Source: Antedon bifida
Lineage: Eukaryota > Echinodermata > Crinoidea > Comatulida > Antedonidae
DNA length: 64,000 nucleotides
Reading direction: 5' to 3'
NCBI GenBank assembly: GCA_963402885.1
Contig: OY727103.1
Span: 498,501 to 562,500, forward strand
Positions 12,201-24,144 of this stretch are shown piece by piece. A model generated the notes under the pieces. The model was not told the DNA's origin, searched no databases, and saw nothing but the letters and a program-made list of their open reading frames with translations. Position 1 is the stretch's first letter; the number at the start of each line of letters is the position of its first letter. Position numbers and translations under genes: made by a program.

Positions 12201-13253
12201 ACATTAAATTAATAATGTCTAGTTTCTAGTTACTATCTAGTTTGAATGTAAATATTTATTAAGAGATGTTTAAAGTTTGCTGCCTTGATAATGAATGTCA
12301 TTGAACGGAGGTACACTTAATGTAAGTAACAATATTATGGAAAAACATTATAATTATTATAATTTAAATTTAATATTCGAACAATATTACAGAAGAACAA
12401 TATTTATTGTATTGAGTTCAGTTACCTCATCATCATTTTATCAATACATTTTTCAATTAATTTATCAATAAATTTTTCAATTCAAAATATATCCCAACAA
12501 CAAATACAACCCCACCCCCAATCACCCCCGCACCCCCAAGCATCATTTTTCATCGTTTGTACTTTTCACTCTTTCATATTTGCATACATTATTATACTAC
12601 AGCATTCAATCATGTCTTGATTATCCCCAATCATTCAACCCACACACTTGCTTCCAATTTTCTTGGAAACATTAATTGACAGAGAAAAATATTTCATTTT
12701 GAGTCACTTTATGAAGGCGAGGAAGTGGTTTGTTTTTCCCAAATCGTGTTGATCTCATGAATATATAATATAATTAAAAATTGATAAAATATATATAATT
12801 TTTTCACCCCCAATAATAAAACCTAAACCAAATTCAACACTGTAATAACAAAATAGAATTTTTAAAATTGTCTATACTGTACTGTGATGATTTGTATCAT
12901 AAAATGGTATACAATTTAAATTAAGATACAGTAGAGTGTATCAAATGGGGTTACCCCAATTGGGTGAATTTATATTTTGCAATATACCTTCTAGTAACAC
13001 CTAATAGCCCCCAAAACATCATTCTAAAATGAAAAAAAAATCCATTTCAGGTCCATTTTAAGAGACCCAACAAAGTTTCTACAGAAATAGGGGTTGTTTT
13101 CACTGGAAAGTGTCCCCTAATAGAAGTGTCCCAAAAAAGGGGCCTACTGTAACTTATTCGGTGGTGTTAGTAGTAGTAAAAATATAATATAGTAATCATG
13201 TTGCAATAAACAAGTTGATTGGTAATTATAATCCTGAGTGGGTTCATGGAACT

Positions 13254-13332
13254 ATGACATCACAGACTTTAACAATGACATCACAGAATTCAACGATGAC
13301 ATCACAGGCTTTAACGATGACATCATAATTTA
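13254..13332. repeat. 21-bp tandem repeat overlapping the ACOX stop codon
   Basis: Nearly four units of 21 bp (starts 13254, 13275, 13296, 13317), each beginning ATGACATCA. The last partial unit contains the minus-strand TGA stop (13325-13323) of the acyl-CoA oxidase, so the array forms the start of its 3' UTR. Confidence 0.8.
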
Positions 13333-16300
13333 GATGGCATTCCTTTTATGAGTTGCACAAGGTATTTGTCATATGTTTCGTGTACCTGAAGATAATAAAA
13401 TAAAATTTTCTCATTTATACTGGAAAAAGAAAATAACCAAAAAAACTGTAAAAAAATATAAATTGAAAGTATAAAAAGTATGTCAAATAACTCAAAGGTA
13501 AATTCTTTCCCAAAACATTAATGCATTTTTGTTTTATAGATGACAATTAAAATTTATGGTGCAGAATATAACATTTTTTTTTAGTAGATCATACACATTT
13601 TTCCAACAAATGACAGGCCTACAAGATTTAAAATCATGCTTGCGATGATAAAATGTTGGTGCTTTTTTGTAAACTTATGGGACAAGGGTCAAAGGGCAAT
13701 ATGAAAAAGATTCAGCATCTTAATCTTATTCATATTGCCCTTTGACCCTTGTCAATTAAGGTTAAGCATCTTCACGAAAGATAAAAAAAGGTTAAGCATC
13801 TTACTGGCGACTGATTTCTTGCTCCTCTCTTTGCAAATTCATAAAGACGTTGATAAGCGTTGCCATCATAACATCCTAGCGTAGAATGTACACATTCATC
13901 ACGATAGTCAAACGCATCCACCAGACTGACTGCTTCAGGCCTATATACAACATTATTCATGTTAAGTACATATAATGGATACAGTATTTATGTAGATAAA
14001 GAGTGCTATTGGTAAATAACTTATGATAGCATAGAGACTTAGAAACAGTTATTTTTTTTCCGTCAACGGTTATTTTTATTTCAATATGACATGAATACAG
14101 AAAAAGTTTACATAATAGACAACAAAGCAACTAGAATCATATTGAGGATCTATACTAGAAGAATAAATCATTCTTGTCACGTATAAGACCCTTTTCAAAC
14201 TAAAATAATATAATTAACTAAACAGATAAAGAAAATGAGACATTGAATAGTTTATAAAACAATGTACACGCCTTGTATATTGCATGTCTTACCTTATACT
14301 TGATAGCACTTTAAGGTATATTTCAGTTGCTTCTGAAATCTGTTCTTGGGTCAAGTACCCATCCTGCAACAAAACAGTGTATTAAGACAGAATGGTAAAT
14401 ATTGAAATTATCATAATAATACTATTATATTTTGTATGACACTATCTGTGAGAAAGAAATTTCACGCTGCTCCGTGGCGACAAGTCAACTTTTTCGCGCA
14501 AAGCAAACTAAAATTATTTAAAGTAAAATGTTTTCTTTTATTCGTGACATTTATAAAAATTTGATCTTTTTAATCCAAGTTGTTGAATTATATTTATTGT
14601 ATTATTATTATATTGGATTGCTGATTGTAACCTACATTCACAAAACAAATTACAAAACAACAATTTGAACACTAACATTTTATATGTGTCTCTAGTTTAT
14701 GAAGAAATATTCAAACCGTAGAAGGATTATAACCGCAAATTATATGTATACACGACACCAAGACAACAGAATGATAAAGATCCGTGAATGTAATTAACAG
14801 AATAGTGTCATCGTCAAAAACAGATTAATCGAACCAATTAACGTTGAAACAAAATCTGTGCTACAGACTTGAGCTTGTTAATCAGCCTGCTGCTGTATAA
14901 AGGCATACAATCAGTAATCATTGGATCAGTGTCATTTAATGAATGCACTCATAAATAATCATGTTGTTTTTATTTCTTAGCTCCTGATTTAGCTTAAAGT
15001 GTACGAGACCGCATGTATTAAAGTCTCTGTATCAAACTGAACAATACAATAACTGGATGTTCTGACTGCCTGGTGTAGTTTGTAGAAAGTATATCAGTCC
15101 ACCTAAATTTGTAAAAATCAAATCCTATAGTCTGGTGTACATATCAACACAGCTCTAAATTTGAAGAAAACTATAACTTAAGCTCTGTCTACAATATCAA
15201 ACTTTATGTGACAAAAAAATGTGATGCGCCCATATATGGACATGATGATGTCATATCACAACCATATTAAGCATATCACTACCCTATTTGGGCACATCAC
15301 ACTTTTTTTGTCAAACTAGTTTGATAGTGTAGACAGAGCTTAAACAAACAATAAATGCCAACTGTCTGGTGTATATAATATAGAAATACACCAGCCCACT
15401 CAATCTACAGTATCTTGTGTGTGGGTAATAACTACATCTAACAACTAACAACTATAATCTAACAACTATAACTAACAACTATAATCTAACAACTATAACT
15501 AACAACTATAATCTAACAACTATAACTAACAACTATAATTAACAACTATAACTAACAACTATAACTAACAACTATAACTAACAACTATAATCTACCAACT
15601 ATAACTAACAACTATAATCTAACAACTATAACTAACAACTATAATCTAACAACTATAACTAACAACTATAACTAACAACTATACTCTAACAACTATAACT
15701 AACAACTATAATCTAACAACTATAACTAACAACTATAATCTAACAACTATAATCTAACAACTATAATCTAACAACTATAACTAACAACTATACTCTAACA
15801 ACTATAACTAACAACTATAACTAACAACTATAACTAACAACTATAACTAACAACTATAATCTAACAACTATAATCTAACAACTATAATCTAACAACTATA
15901 ATCTAACAACTATAATCTAACAACTATAACTAACAACTATAATCTAACAACTATAACTAACAACTATACTCTAACAGCTATAATCTAACAACTATAATCT
16001 AACAACTATAACTAACAACTATAACTAACAACTATAATCTAACAACTATAACTAACAACTATAACTAACAACTATACTCTAACAACTATACTCTAACAAC
16101 TATAACTAACAACTATAATCTAACAACTATAATCTAACACTAGCCCACCAGTGACCACTGAATTTAATTTTCATGTGAAAACATCTATACACTACTTTTT
16201 TAAAAAAAATGTTAGGAGTGTAATTCATGTAGTAAATGTAATGTCATACAGTGAACATTTTGAGCTGAGTGCTATATATTATTGTATAAACTTATTTATA

Positions 16301-19300
16301 TTTTAAATGTGAATTCCAAGACATGTTGATATTGTGATGAAATACATTGTAATGATTCTATAAGTATGTCAGTGCAAAGATAGCAGAAGATAAATAACAA
16401 AACTAGAGTCGTAGCCATTTTTATTTCTCTTTGGAGAAAACAGTTGTAACAAATCTCCCACGGGAAAAAGTATAGAAATTAAATGTATAGAATACGTTTA
16501 TGAAATATGTCTTTTTTGTAATTGCTGTGAAGTAACTTATAGCAAATATAATTATTAAAAATAAAAGTGATAAAAGTAACTTAATTAATAGATAATTTAA
16601 TTTAATAGATTAATTTTATAGATTTATTACAGCACCTTTAGAAGTTTATGAATCGCATTTTACATAAATAAATTAGTGTAAAACACAACTAGCACATTTG
16701 ATATGCTTTTGTAGATAATAATAATATGCAGACAAAAACATGAATATAATGTTACACATTAAATGAGATGTGAATCCACTTTATGTTATTTGATGAATGT
16801 GATTTATGTAAAACAATACAGAAAGTCCTTCCTAATAGCAATAACAATCTCAAGCTTTAAACCAGTTTGATATGCCCAAATACGGTAGTGATATGCCCAA
16901 ATACGGTAGTGATATGCCCAAATACGGTAGTGATATGCCCAAATACGGTAGTGATATGCCCAAATATGGTAGTGATATGACATCATGTCCATATATAGGC
17001 ACATAGTGTAGACAGGGCTTTACATACAACGAGAAGTGAAGTTGAATCTGTAAATTATTACATGTACATACCATCATAAAGTCAGCTCTATGCTTTGTTA
17101 TGTAGTACAATCCAAATAGCTGGCATAGGTCATTTAGTTTGCTTTGTATAGATTGCATTGTTTGTAATTCTCTAAGACGTTCTACGAAGCCACTTAGAAC
17201 AAAATACTGCATATGAGCCTACAATCAGAGGTAAACAAAACAGGTTGTTAGATCCATAATGAGAAAAAGTGTTTAGGAAATTACCCAAATAAATAATTTT
17301 CCTTTTATTCTATGCAATCTGTATTAGTATTATAATAAGATAATTTTTTTCGTCCACAAAACAAATGGAAATAATGGTGCTTGTCTCATACAAATATAAA
17401 ACTTAACGTAACATATCAAAATAATTCTATCCTATAGTTACTAACATCAATATCAAGTCAAAAAGTCAAATCATCAACAAAATAGAAAAATAAATCTCCT
17501 TACTTCTCCACAGTTGACAAGTTGAACTAGGCTCTCGTTCCAGGCCTGACCTGGTGTCTTGCCACTGGCTAACAGAACACCAATCTTCTGTCCAGCAGCC
17601 ATCACGAGTCTATCAAAGAAAGTTAATGCTATTATTTTTAAACTTAGTAGAAGTAGTGGTAAGAGAGATCTGAGTTAAAATCTTGTATGAGTTGGATAAT
17701 CTTTGGATGACAAACACAACTCTATTTTAATATTTGGATTTAAGCTTATTGACTCTTTCAACATGAGTAGAACACATACAAATATTTATATTCATAGATA
17801 TATTTTAAGAAACACATAACAATAATTAAAATAAAATAAACATACTTGTAAGATCTTATTTTAAATGCATCGCACAAGAACTGAGGCTGAGTCCAGCAGT
17901 CATCATACGTAGTGAGTTGATCAGCAGAAATGTCAGACAGATACGAAGCTGAGCCCTCTATTGTCACCCCTTCTTGTGCTTTCCTCAAACACTTCAACAA
18001 ATATCTAAATTCAATTACAAATATGTATAAATATTGAAACATACCAATACAACAAAATATACAATACAATTAATAGTATAATTTTCTTTTACAACACAGC
18101 CCATAAAATCAGCTTAAGTTCTGTCTACACTATCAAACTTTATGTGATGTGCCCATATATGGACATGATGTCATATCGCTACCATATTCGGGCATGTCAC
18201 TACCATATTTGGGAACATCACACTTTTATCATAAAGTTTGATGTGTAGACAGAGCTTTAGGCTGGCATGCTAAGAATCTAGAAATATTGTGAGATAATTT
18301 ACACAAATTTACCGTGAAAGCTGCAGCATCATGACAGTGTTGTCGCCCTCGTATGTGCATGATGCTGAGAATCTTGCGTATATTGAGGGCAGGCCACTTG
18401 ACATCAGTAATCCTTGGCCGCCACAAGCAAACCGACAAATATTAATAAATTCGGCGCTAGTAGACGTACAAAAAGACTTCAACCCACAACACAGCGCATG
18501 AAGCTGGAAAAAAAATTTACAAACTTTCATTCAAAACTGAAGATAATATATAATTATTTAGAGTCTGAACTCCTATGGAGCTCATGCTCAAAACATAAAG
18601 AAAAGGGCAGTTCCATGGAGCATATTTTTTGTATAAATATAAATGTAAAACATAAATGTATTAACCCACCTCTGGCAAGGATTGGAAGTTGTCCTGCATG
18701 ATTTCAGCTTCCATTTTGTGATACATTTTTGTGATTTTCTGATGAATAAAACAAAATGCATATGCTGTAGCTAGGCCTGGAAATAGCTTCTGTTGCTGTG
18801 TTTGGTAGTCAAGAATTTGCACTTCTTCCCCTCTTGATTTATAGGAATAAAAAAATGGGATATTAGGTTGTAGGTTTAGCAAACAAAAATTCCCCATAAT
18901 TGGGGCTAAGTTTAACTTTTGTACAATTGTTGCATTCTTAAACTACATTCTATATAATAAAATAATTTCATCTGGGTTCTGTCTCTTATACAAAAAGAAT
19001 TAGAAATTGATTGGAATAAATATGTACTGTAACCGGCTCAATTTCTGGTGAAGTGCTGAAGACATCGGATAATTTCTACATTATATATTTAATTTAAAAC
19101 TTACCCAATTTCTAGTGGTGCCTGTCTTCTCACAGCGCTGTACCTAACAGCAATAGTAAGGGCGCGTGCAAGTTCAAGGAAACTGAATGCTATAATCGTG
19201 AGCCTGACTGCGATCATTGTACCGTACGTTACTTTGATATTGCCAGACGTACTGTATGTTCCATCAGGTGCTACCTAAAATGACAATGATGTTAGAAACT

Positions 19301-22300
19301 TGGTCACATGTCAGACAATGAGGTCAATCACAATTACATATACAAATGAATCTTATTAAAAATATGAGGCTGTGTTGACACAATACCACACTCATGAAAA
19401 CCCTGTAAGGTTCTGTCTACACTATCAAACTAGTTTGACAAAAAAAAAGTGTGATGTGCCTAAACGACATCATCACATTTTTTAGTTAGATAGTGTAGAC
19501 AGAGCTAACACTAAACAAAACATCCGGAAGACATTTTGTGACAGATGATGATTCTTTGATATGAATATTGAAGATGAATTTTGGAAAAACTGAACAAACC
19601 TTAGTATATTTCATTAGCATTTGATCTCTGGGTATTCTGACATTATCAAGACGTAAGAAGCCGTTATCTACAGTGCTATAGTCCCATTTCAATCCAATGT
19701 CTCCCATTTGTCTTCCTGAAATATGAAAATAGTAATAAAATGATACAGTTCTTTATTCAAAATATTATATTCTCAAAATAAGATGTGGATTGTATGGTCA
19801 AAAGATTAAGTTTAAAAGGTCTTTGTGTGTGGCTGATTATATTAAACATTACTGGGCGTGGCTGGTGTTACACATACCAGGGCGTGGCTGGTGTTACACA
19901 TACCAGGGCGTGGCTGGTGTTACACATACCAGGGCGTGGCTGGTGTTACACATACCAGGGCGTGGCTGGTTTTATACATACCTGGGAGGGGCTGATGATT
20001 ATGAAGACTTCGTATTTTCACCAAAAATGCATGAGGTCCATATTTTTTACCCTGAATCACAAGCTGAGCCAACAACACAGCATAATTGCAACTTAAACCC
20101 ACTAAATAAAGATAAGTCAAAAGTATTAGATGAAAGAAAAGTTACCTTATACTAGGAGCTAGATTGAACTTATGGGTAAACTGAACTGTAAAGCTCTGTC
20201 TATACTATCAAACTTCATGCGATGTGCCCATATATGGACATGATGATGTCATATCACTACCATATTTGGGCATATCACTACCATATTTGAGCATATCACT
20301 ACCATATTTGAGCATATCACTACCATATTTGAGCATATCACTACCATATTTGGGTATATCACTACCAAGTTTGAGCTTAAGACATCCTTTCCTCTAATTC
20401 TGTAACTATAGTGGGTGGGCTTTTGTATGAAATCACTGTAAATTATAAGGTAAGCTCATACCTTTCAGTTACATATACTTACATCCTCCTGGCCACCATT
20501 TCATAGATGTTAAAGTTGGTGAATTTAAGACAAATTGCTGAGTTGATGCATCATAAGTTGCAGTAGTTTCAAGTCCACCTAAATATGTTCCTGAGAATTA
20601 TGCAAAATAGTTTGACTTTTAAGGTGAGTTTTGGACGATTGTTAGAAAACAGAAGTAGCGGTGAATTGATGGACAGACCAAGGGTGGAGAAACTGGAAGC
20701 CTTATTCAAATCAAATTCAATAAACATTTATTTCATCATACAATTAATGAGCATAAAATGTTGGCCCTTTAACATGGTTACAAAAAATAATAAGTGAGGA
20801 TAATGAAGCATCAGTATTATGATACAAAATGAAATGTTTAATAAAGATATTTCTTAAATTGAACAAAATGTTTCACTTGTTTTATATTAATAGGAAGCTT
20901 GTTTATAAAATAATATTTGTTTAGTTTGATTTACAATTTATTTTCTTTATAAAAAAAAATGTCCATCTATGCAGTAGAATTAAACAAGTTTCTCACCATG
21001 GCCTAGTTCTGTCTGAGCATACGTGCCAATTATTTTGAATTCACTAGCAAGTTTGATCCATTTTGCTTTTTGTTCGTTGGTTCCAAGCCTCTCTATCGTC
21101 GGCATAAACATTAGAGAGTGAATAGATAAAGCCAAATCAGAGTTCAAAGTTCTAAAATAACATAAACACAATGTGTTATACATATTTTGTTGATGAATTG
21201 ACTTTTTGACTTGATATTGATAACCTTAGGATAGAATTGTTTTGATATTTGTTTTTCCGTTGTGTTTTAAATTTGTATGATACAAGCACGATTATTTCCA
21301 CTTGTTTTGTGGATGAAATAAAGTTATCTTATCTTATGTGTGTACAGTGAAGAAGTTTATTTAGCAATATTGCTATAATAAACTGAATTTAGTGTAGAAA
21401 CATAGTTTTGTATTGTATTTTTTGCTATACATTGTTATAATTGTGTGGCAGTAAGTAAGGTAGTTTTGATGCTACATTGGTGAAATTATTTCCTGGTGTA
21501 TATTAGAATTAAATATATGCATTACTCCAGTTTAAAAAAAGGAGAATTATTCTATCAAAAGGAATTTTTCCTAAATGAGGAACTATGTTATCAATATATT
21601 TCAATAATAAATAATGCATAAAAAAAAAAGTTTTTTGGAAGGTTGCAAATGACATTATTGGAAGGACAGTAGGAATGTGAATAAAATGAATGCTTCATCA
21701 TGATGTTGTATGCAAGACTTTTTTTTCACTTTTGCGTACTGCAAACACCAACCTTGATATAAGAAGCAAAGCGTCACCATCTAGTTTTATGTTATGCTTC
21801 TTCAAAAGTTTAGATAAGTGCAGTGACCTTTTGACTGAAAGGTCATACTTTTCTTCTGGACCAATCAGGTACCTGTCTTTTTCATCAAATATTGGGTCTT
21901 CAAGAAGAAGTTTCTCTGAAATTTAGAAATTGATATATTTAAATAAAACATAATCTTAAAATCTGCATAGAAATAGTAACCGATCATTTTTTTTCAATTT
22001 TTTAATTTGACACACAACCGGAATAAATGTGAAATGTATGAAGTGTTAGTAGTAGTAATATCAGTACATCTCTCTTCAGTTTTTTCAATGAAATTCTTTT
22101 TATTGGTCCCTGGATGGGCTAACTGCACGACGCACGACCAATGGATGGCAGACATGCATGGCTGATTTAGTAGATAAACTTGGCCTCTGCTACGAGTCCT
22201 CTCATCATTAATGATCTAGCTAGGCCTAGCTAGCTAGTAGGGTAGCCTATTTATTTATCTATACTTACCAACATAATGCCGGTAATTTGTGTTCTCTATT

Positions 22301-22386
22301 CCTCCATCCAAAATATGAGTTATAAGAGAAGAATCAATTGTCGCTTTATCTCTTTCCTTCTGTAAATCACGATTAATTGGCGACAT
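13323..22386 (-). CDS. ACOX1: Peroxisomal acyl-CoA oxidase, ACOX1-type
   Basis: Fifteen exons in transcript order: 22386-22269, 21915-21753, 21151-20997, 20578-20483, 20101-19982, 19715-19600, 19274-19105, 18832-18670, 18503-18313, 18004-17846, 17609-17504, 17218-17072, 14363-14293, 13940-13805, 13385-13323. Phases agree throughout and give 657 aa (human ACOX1 660). The enzyme makes trans-2-enoyl-CoA and H2O2 from acyl-CoA, the first step of peroxisomal beta-oxidation, using FAD. Visible family marks: THILDGG near the N-terminus, [11 protein letters not shown] (flavin-domain motif), KWWPGG, the ILDYQTQQ segment, the catalytic glutamate in TYEGDN (E419), [11 protein letters not shown], and a C-terminal SKL peroxisomal targeting signal. 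The usual ACGGHGY motif reads ACGGQGL (Q397), an oddity. Paralogues ACOX2/3 fit less well because of the N-terminus and C-terminal pattern. Confidence 0.95.
15179..15342. mobile_element. Family-1 MITE-like element, full length
   Basis: Both inverted ends are intact (AAGCTCTGTCTACAATATC on the left); flanked by TTAA-like sequence. Intron of ACOX1. Confidence 0.85.
15435..16139. repeat. ~700-bp array of CTAACAACTATAA units
   Basis: Roughly 12- and 13-bp units (TAACAACTATAAC and CTAACAACTATAAT variants) in irregular order fill part of the ACOX1 intron between 17072 and 14363. Strand-asymmetric: almost no G. Confidence 0.9.
16862..17022. mobile_element. Family-1 element with amplified internal unit
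   Basis: Left terminal repeat is missing; five copies of a 21-bp unit with CCCAAATACGGTAGTGATAT run into a normal right end (GTAGACAGGGCTTT). Ends 50 nt from an ACOX1 donor. Confidence 0.8.
18115..18259. mobile_element. Family-1 MITE-like element, full length
   Basis: Ends AAGTTCTGTCTACACTATC / GTGTAGACAGAGCTTT, with the usual CATATATGGACATGATG centre. ACOX1 intron, 54 nt from an exon. Confidence 0.85.
19406..19507. mobile_element. Family-1 MITE-like element, internally deleted
   Basis: Both ends are present but the centre is reduced to about 45 bp (CCTAAACGACATCATCAC). ACOX1 intron. Confidence 0.8.
19854..19983. repeat. Five-unit 26-bp minisatellite at an ACOX1 splice donor
   Basis: Units carry GGGCGTGGCTGGTGTTACAC. 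The array ends at the donor of the 20101-19982 exon, and every unit repeats the donor-like string CCTGGTATGTG on the minus strand. Confidence 0.85.
20189..20380. mobile_element. Family-1 element with amplified internal unit
   Basis: Normal left end, then about six copies of a 21-bp unit (GCATATCACTACCATATTTG) and a degenerate right end TTTGAGCTTAA. ACOX1 intron. Confidence 0.8.
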
Positions 22387-22762
22387 TTTTAGCCTCCTCT
22401 ACTCTTTCCTGATGTCGAGCTAGCTAGCCTTCTAAACATGCTCTGTTTATGTTTTTTAGTCTTTCCGCCCTCAACGTCTCAGTGTCGTTGACGTCATAGG
22501 TCACGCCACCGATAACGATACCGATAAAACAAAAGCAAAATGGTGGATAGAGCAGTTTAGTTTTACGATTTTGTTAACGTTAAAACGCCAGTCAGCAGTA
22601 CGTCTGAACAATAACGTCGACCGATTTTTTTTTATCAACGACGATAAAAAGTTTCAACCAATCAGATACGTGCATGCCATCGATCGATTTTCCTTTTAAA
22701 AGTTTTTAAATTAAAAGTTAAAGTGTGTTTTTTGTGCCAGTTGCTAGGAAGTGTTGTTAAAT
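22387..22762. promoter_or_regulatory. Divergent promoter region of ACOX1 and the MADF-BESS gene
   Basis: Only 376 bp separate the two start codons, which face away from each other, so both 5' UTRs and core promoters must lie here. The stretch is richer in CG dinucleotides than the flanks. No unambiguous TATA box could be assigned. Confidence 0.55.
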
Positions 22763-23975
22763 ATGACTGATGATCACAAAATTGAAACTTTGATTGCAGA
22801 AGTTGAACAAAATCCTATGTTATATGACAAGTCTGACCCGAACTTTAAGAACATTCCAATGAAAAGGGACATGTGGCAAGAAATAGGGATGAGGACAGGG
22901 ATGAGTGGTGAGTTAGGCTACTTCCTCTATTTAGGTAGGCTTAGCTAGCCTAGGACTAGGCCTAGGTAGGTAGGTAGGCCTAGTCCTACCTACCTACCTA
23001 GGTAGGTAGGACTAGTAGTAGGCCTAGGTAGGTAGGCTAGGACTAGGTAGGCAGGCATTGAATGTAGCCTGGCATTGAATGTAGCCTGTAGGCCATTTAG
23101 AGTAGGCTATAGATAGGCATAGCCTAGGCTAGATTTTAAAATTCAATGAATTCAATTAATGAAGTACTGACGTACCACAAATCGATATTGGTGTGTTAAT
23201 TGTTGTATTTGTATAAACAAAGGCTACCCTAGTTAGCTTAGAAAAGAGATACAAATAATGTAATGTTTTTTCTTTTGTTTAGGAGAATTGGCACGGAAAA
23301 AGTGGAACAATGTGAGAGATGCATTTAACAGCAGCCGCAAGAAAGTTGCAACAGATAAAGTTATAAAGAAATACAAATATGCAGATATTCTCACATTTCT
23401 GACACCACACTTCAGAGAGTAAGTACCACATAAACTAAATAAAATAATATTTAAATAAAATAAAAAAAGAGTTAGCACATTTAATGGAAGCCATATATTG
23501 ATGCAGAATTCACCACTAAACACCTCTTAAGGAACTTTAATGTAATTTATCCAGCACCTCAAAGTTCTTTAATTTAACCATTTTTTTTCCACAATATTTT
23601 AGTAGCAGTAGCCTTGAAATACCAGACACTGCAAGTGAGGAAGAACACTACAATAGCGTCGTCAGTATCATTGAACACAACGAAGACGAGTATAACCACA
23701 TACGACAAGACAATCCCTCGTTTGTTTCCCTAACATCGACATCCGCCCTCGCTAAAAGACGACGCCCTTCCACCAATTTTGATGCCAACGATTGTATCAC
23801 GGAATATTTAGCGCAGAAGGCAAAGATTGCCGATGCGCAGAAAGACGACCTCGATTATTTTTTTTGTTCGATGGCGGAGACGATTCGACGAATGCCAGAG
23901 AGGGTTAGAATCGAGTTAAAGTTTAATATTCATCAGATGGTACATAAAGCGGAATTGGAATTATTGAAAAACTAA
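22763..23975 (+). CDS. MADF-BESS domain protein (putative DNA-binding regulator)
   Basis: Three exons: 22763-22907, 23283-23418, 23603-23975; phases agree and give 217 aa. Residues about 7-95 form a MADF (Myb/SANT-like) domain: IETLIAEVEQNPMLYDKS, the tryptophan MWQEIG, KKWNNVRDAF, and KYADILTFLTPHF. An acidic Ser-rich linker follows, with a basic KRRRP patch. Residues about 175-213 match a BESS motif, with DDLDYFFCSMAETIRRMP and the amphipathic helix KFNIHQMVHKAELE. MADF binds DNA and BESS mediates protein contacts in insect factors such as Adf-1; in non-insect animals such genes are multicopy and partly of transposon (Harbinger Myb-like) origin, so the role is inferred. A frame-compatible ATG 12 nt upstream (MLLN) is read only from a non-ATG codon. 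The gene shares its promoter region with ACOX1. Confidence 0.85.
22920..23100. repeat. Palindromic TAGGCCTAGGTAGG simple repeat
   Basis: Intron 1 of the MADF gene contains dense GGTAGGTAGG and its reverse complement CCTACCTACC around CCTAGG/AGGCCT palindromes. The run is imperfect and self-complementary, so it can fold into hairpins. Confidence 0.75.
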
Positions 23976-24138
23976 GTGTTGCTATGGAGGTTGTTAAGGT
24001 TGTTGCTAAGGAGATGAAGTGTGGATTGTACCCCTTTCCTGTACCGTACACAAATTAAATTTCTGGGGTATTTTATCTAAATATGATTTATAATTTCATA
24101 TTAACTTAAAATTAGAGTAGCATTATATTTAAACTATA

Positions 24139-24144
24139 AATAAA
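24139..24144 (+). terminator. Candidate poly(A) signal of the MADF-BESS gene
   Basis: AATAAA about 165 nt after the stop codon; first clear hexamer downstream on the plus strand. Confidence 0.45.

Larger units (their letters stand above)
9303..13253. other. Intergenic stretch without a recognised gene
   Basis: No exon chain or conserved protein was found on either strand; short frames here lack flanking splice sites or recognisable domains. It holds the CG-rich family-2 cluster at 11.2-11.56 kb, a SINE-like fragment near 12.12 kb and AT-rich sequence. The part next to 13.3 kb probably includes the 3' UTR of the ACOX gene. Confidence 0.6.
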
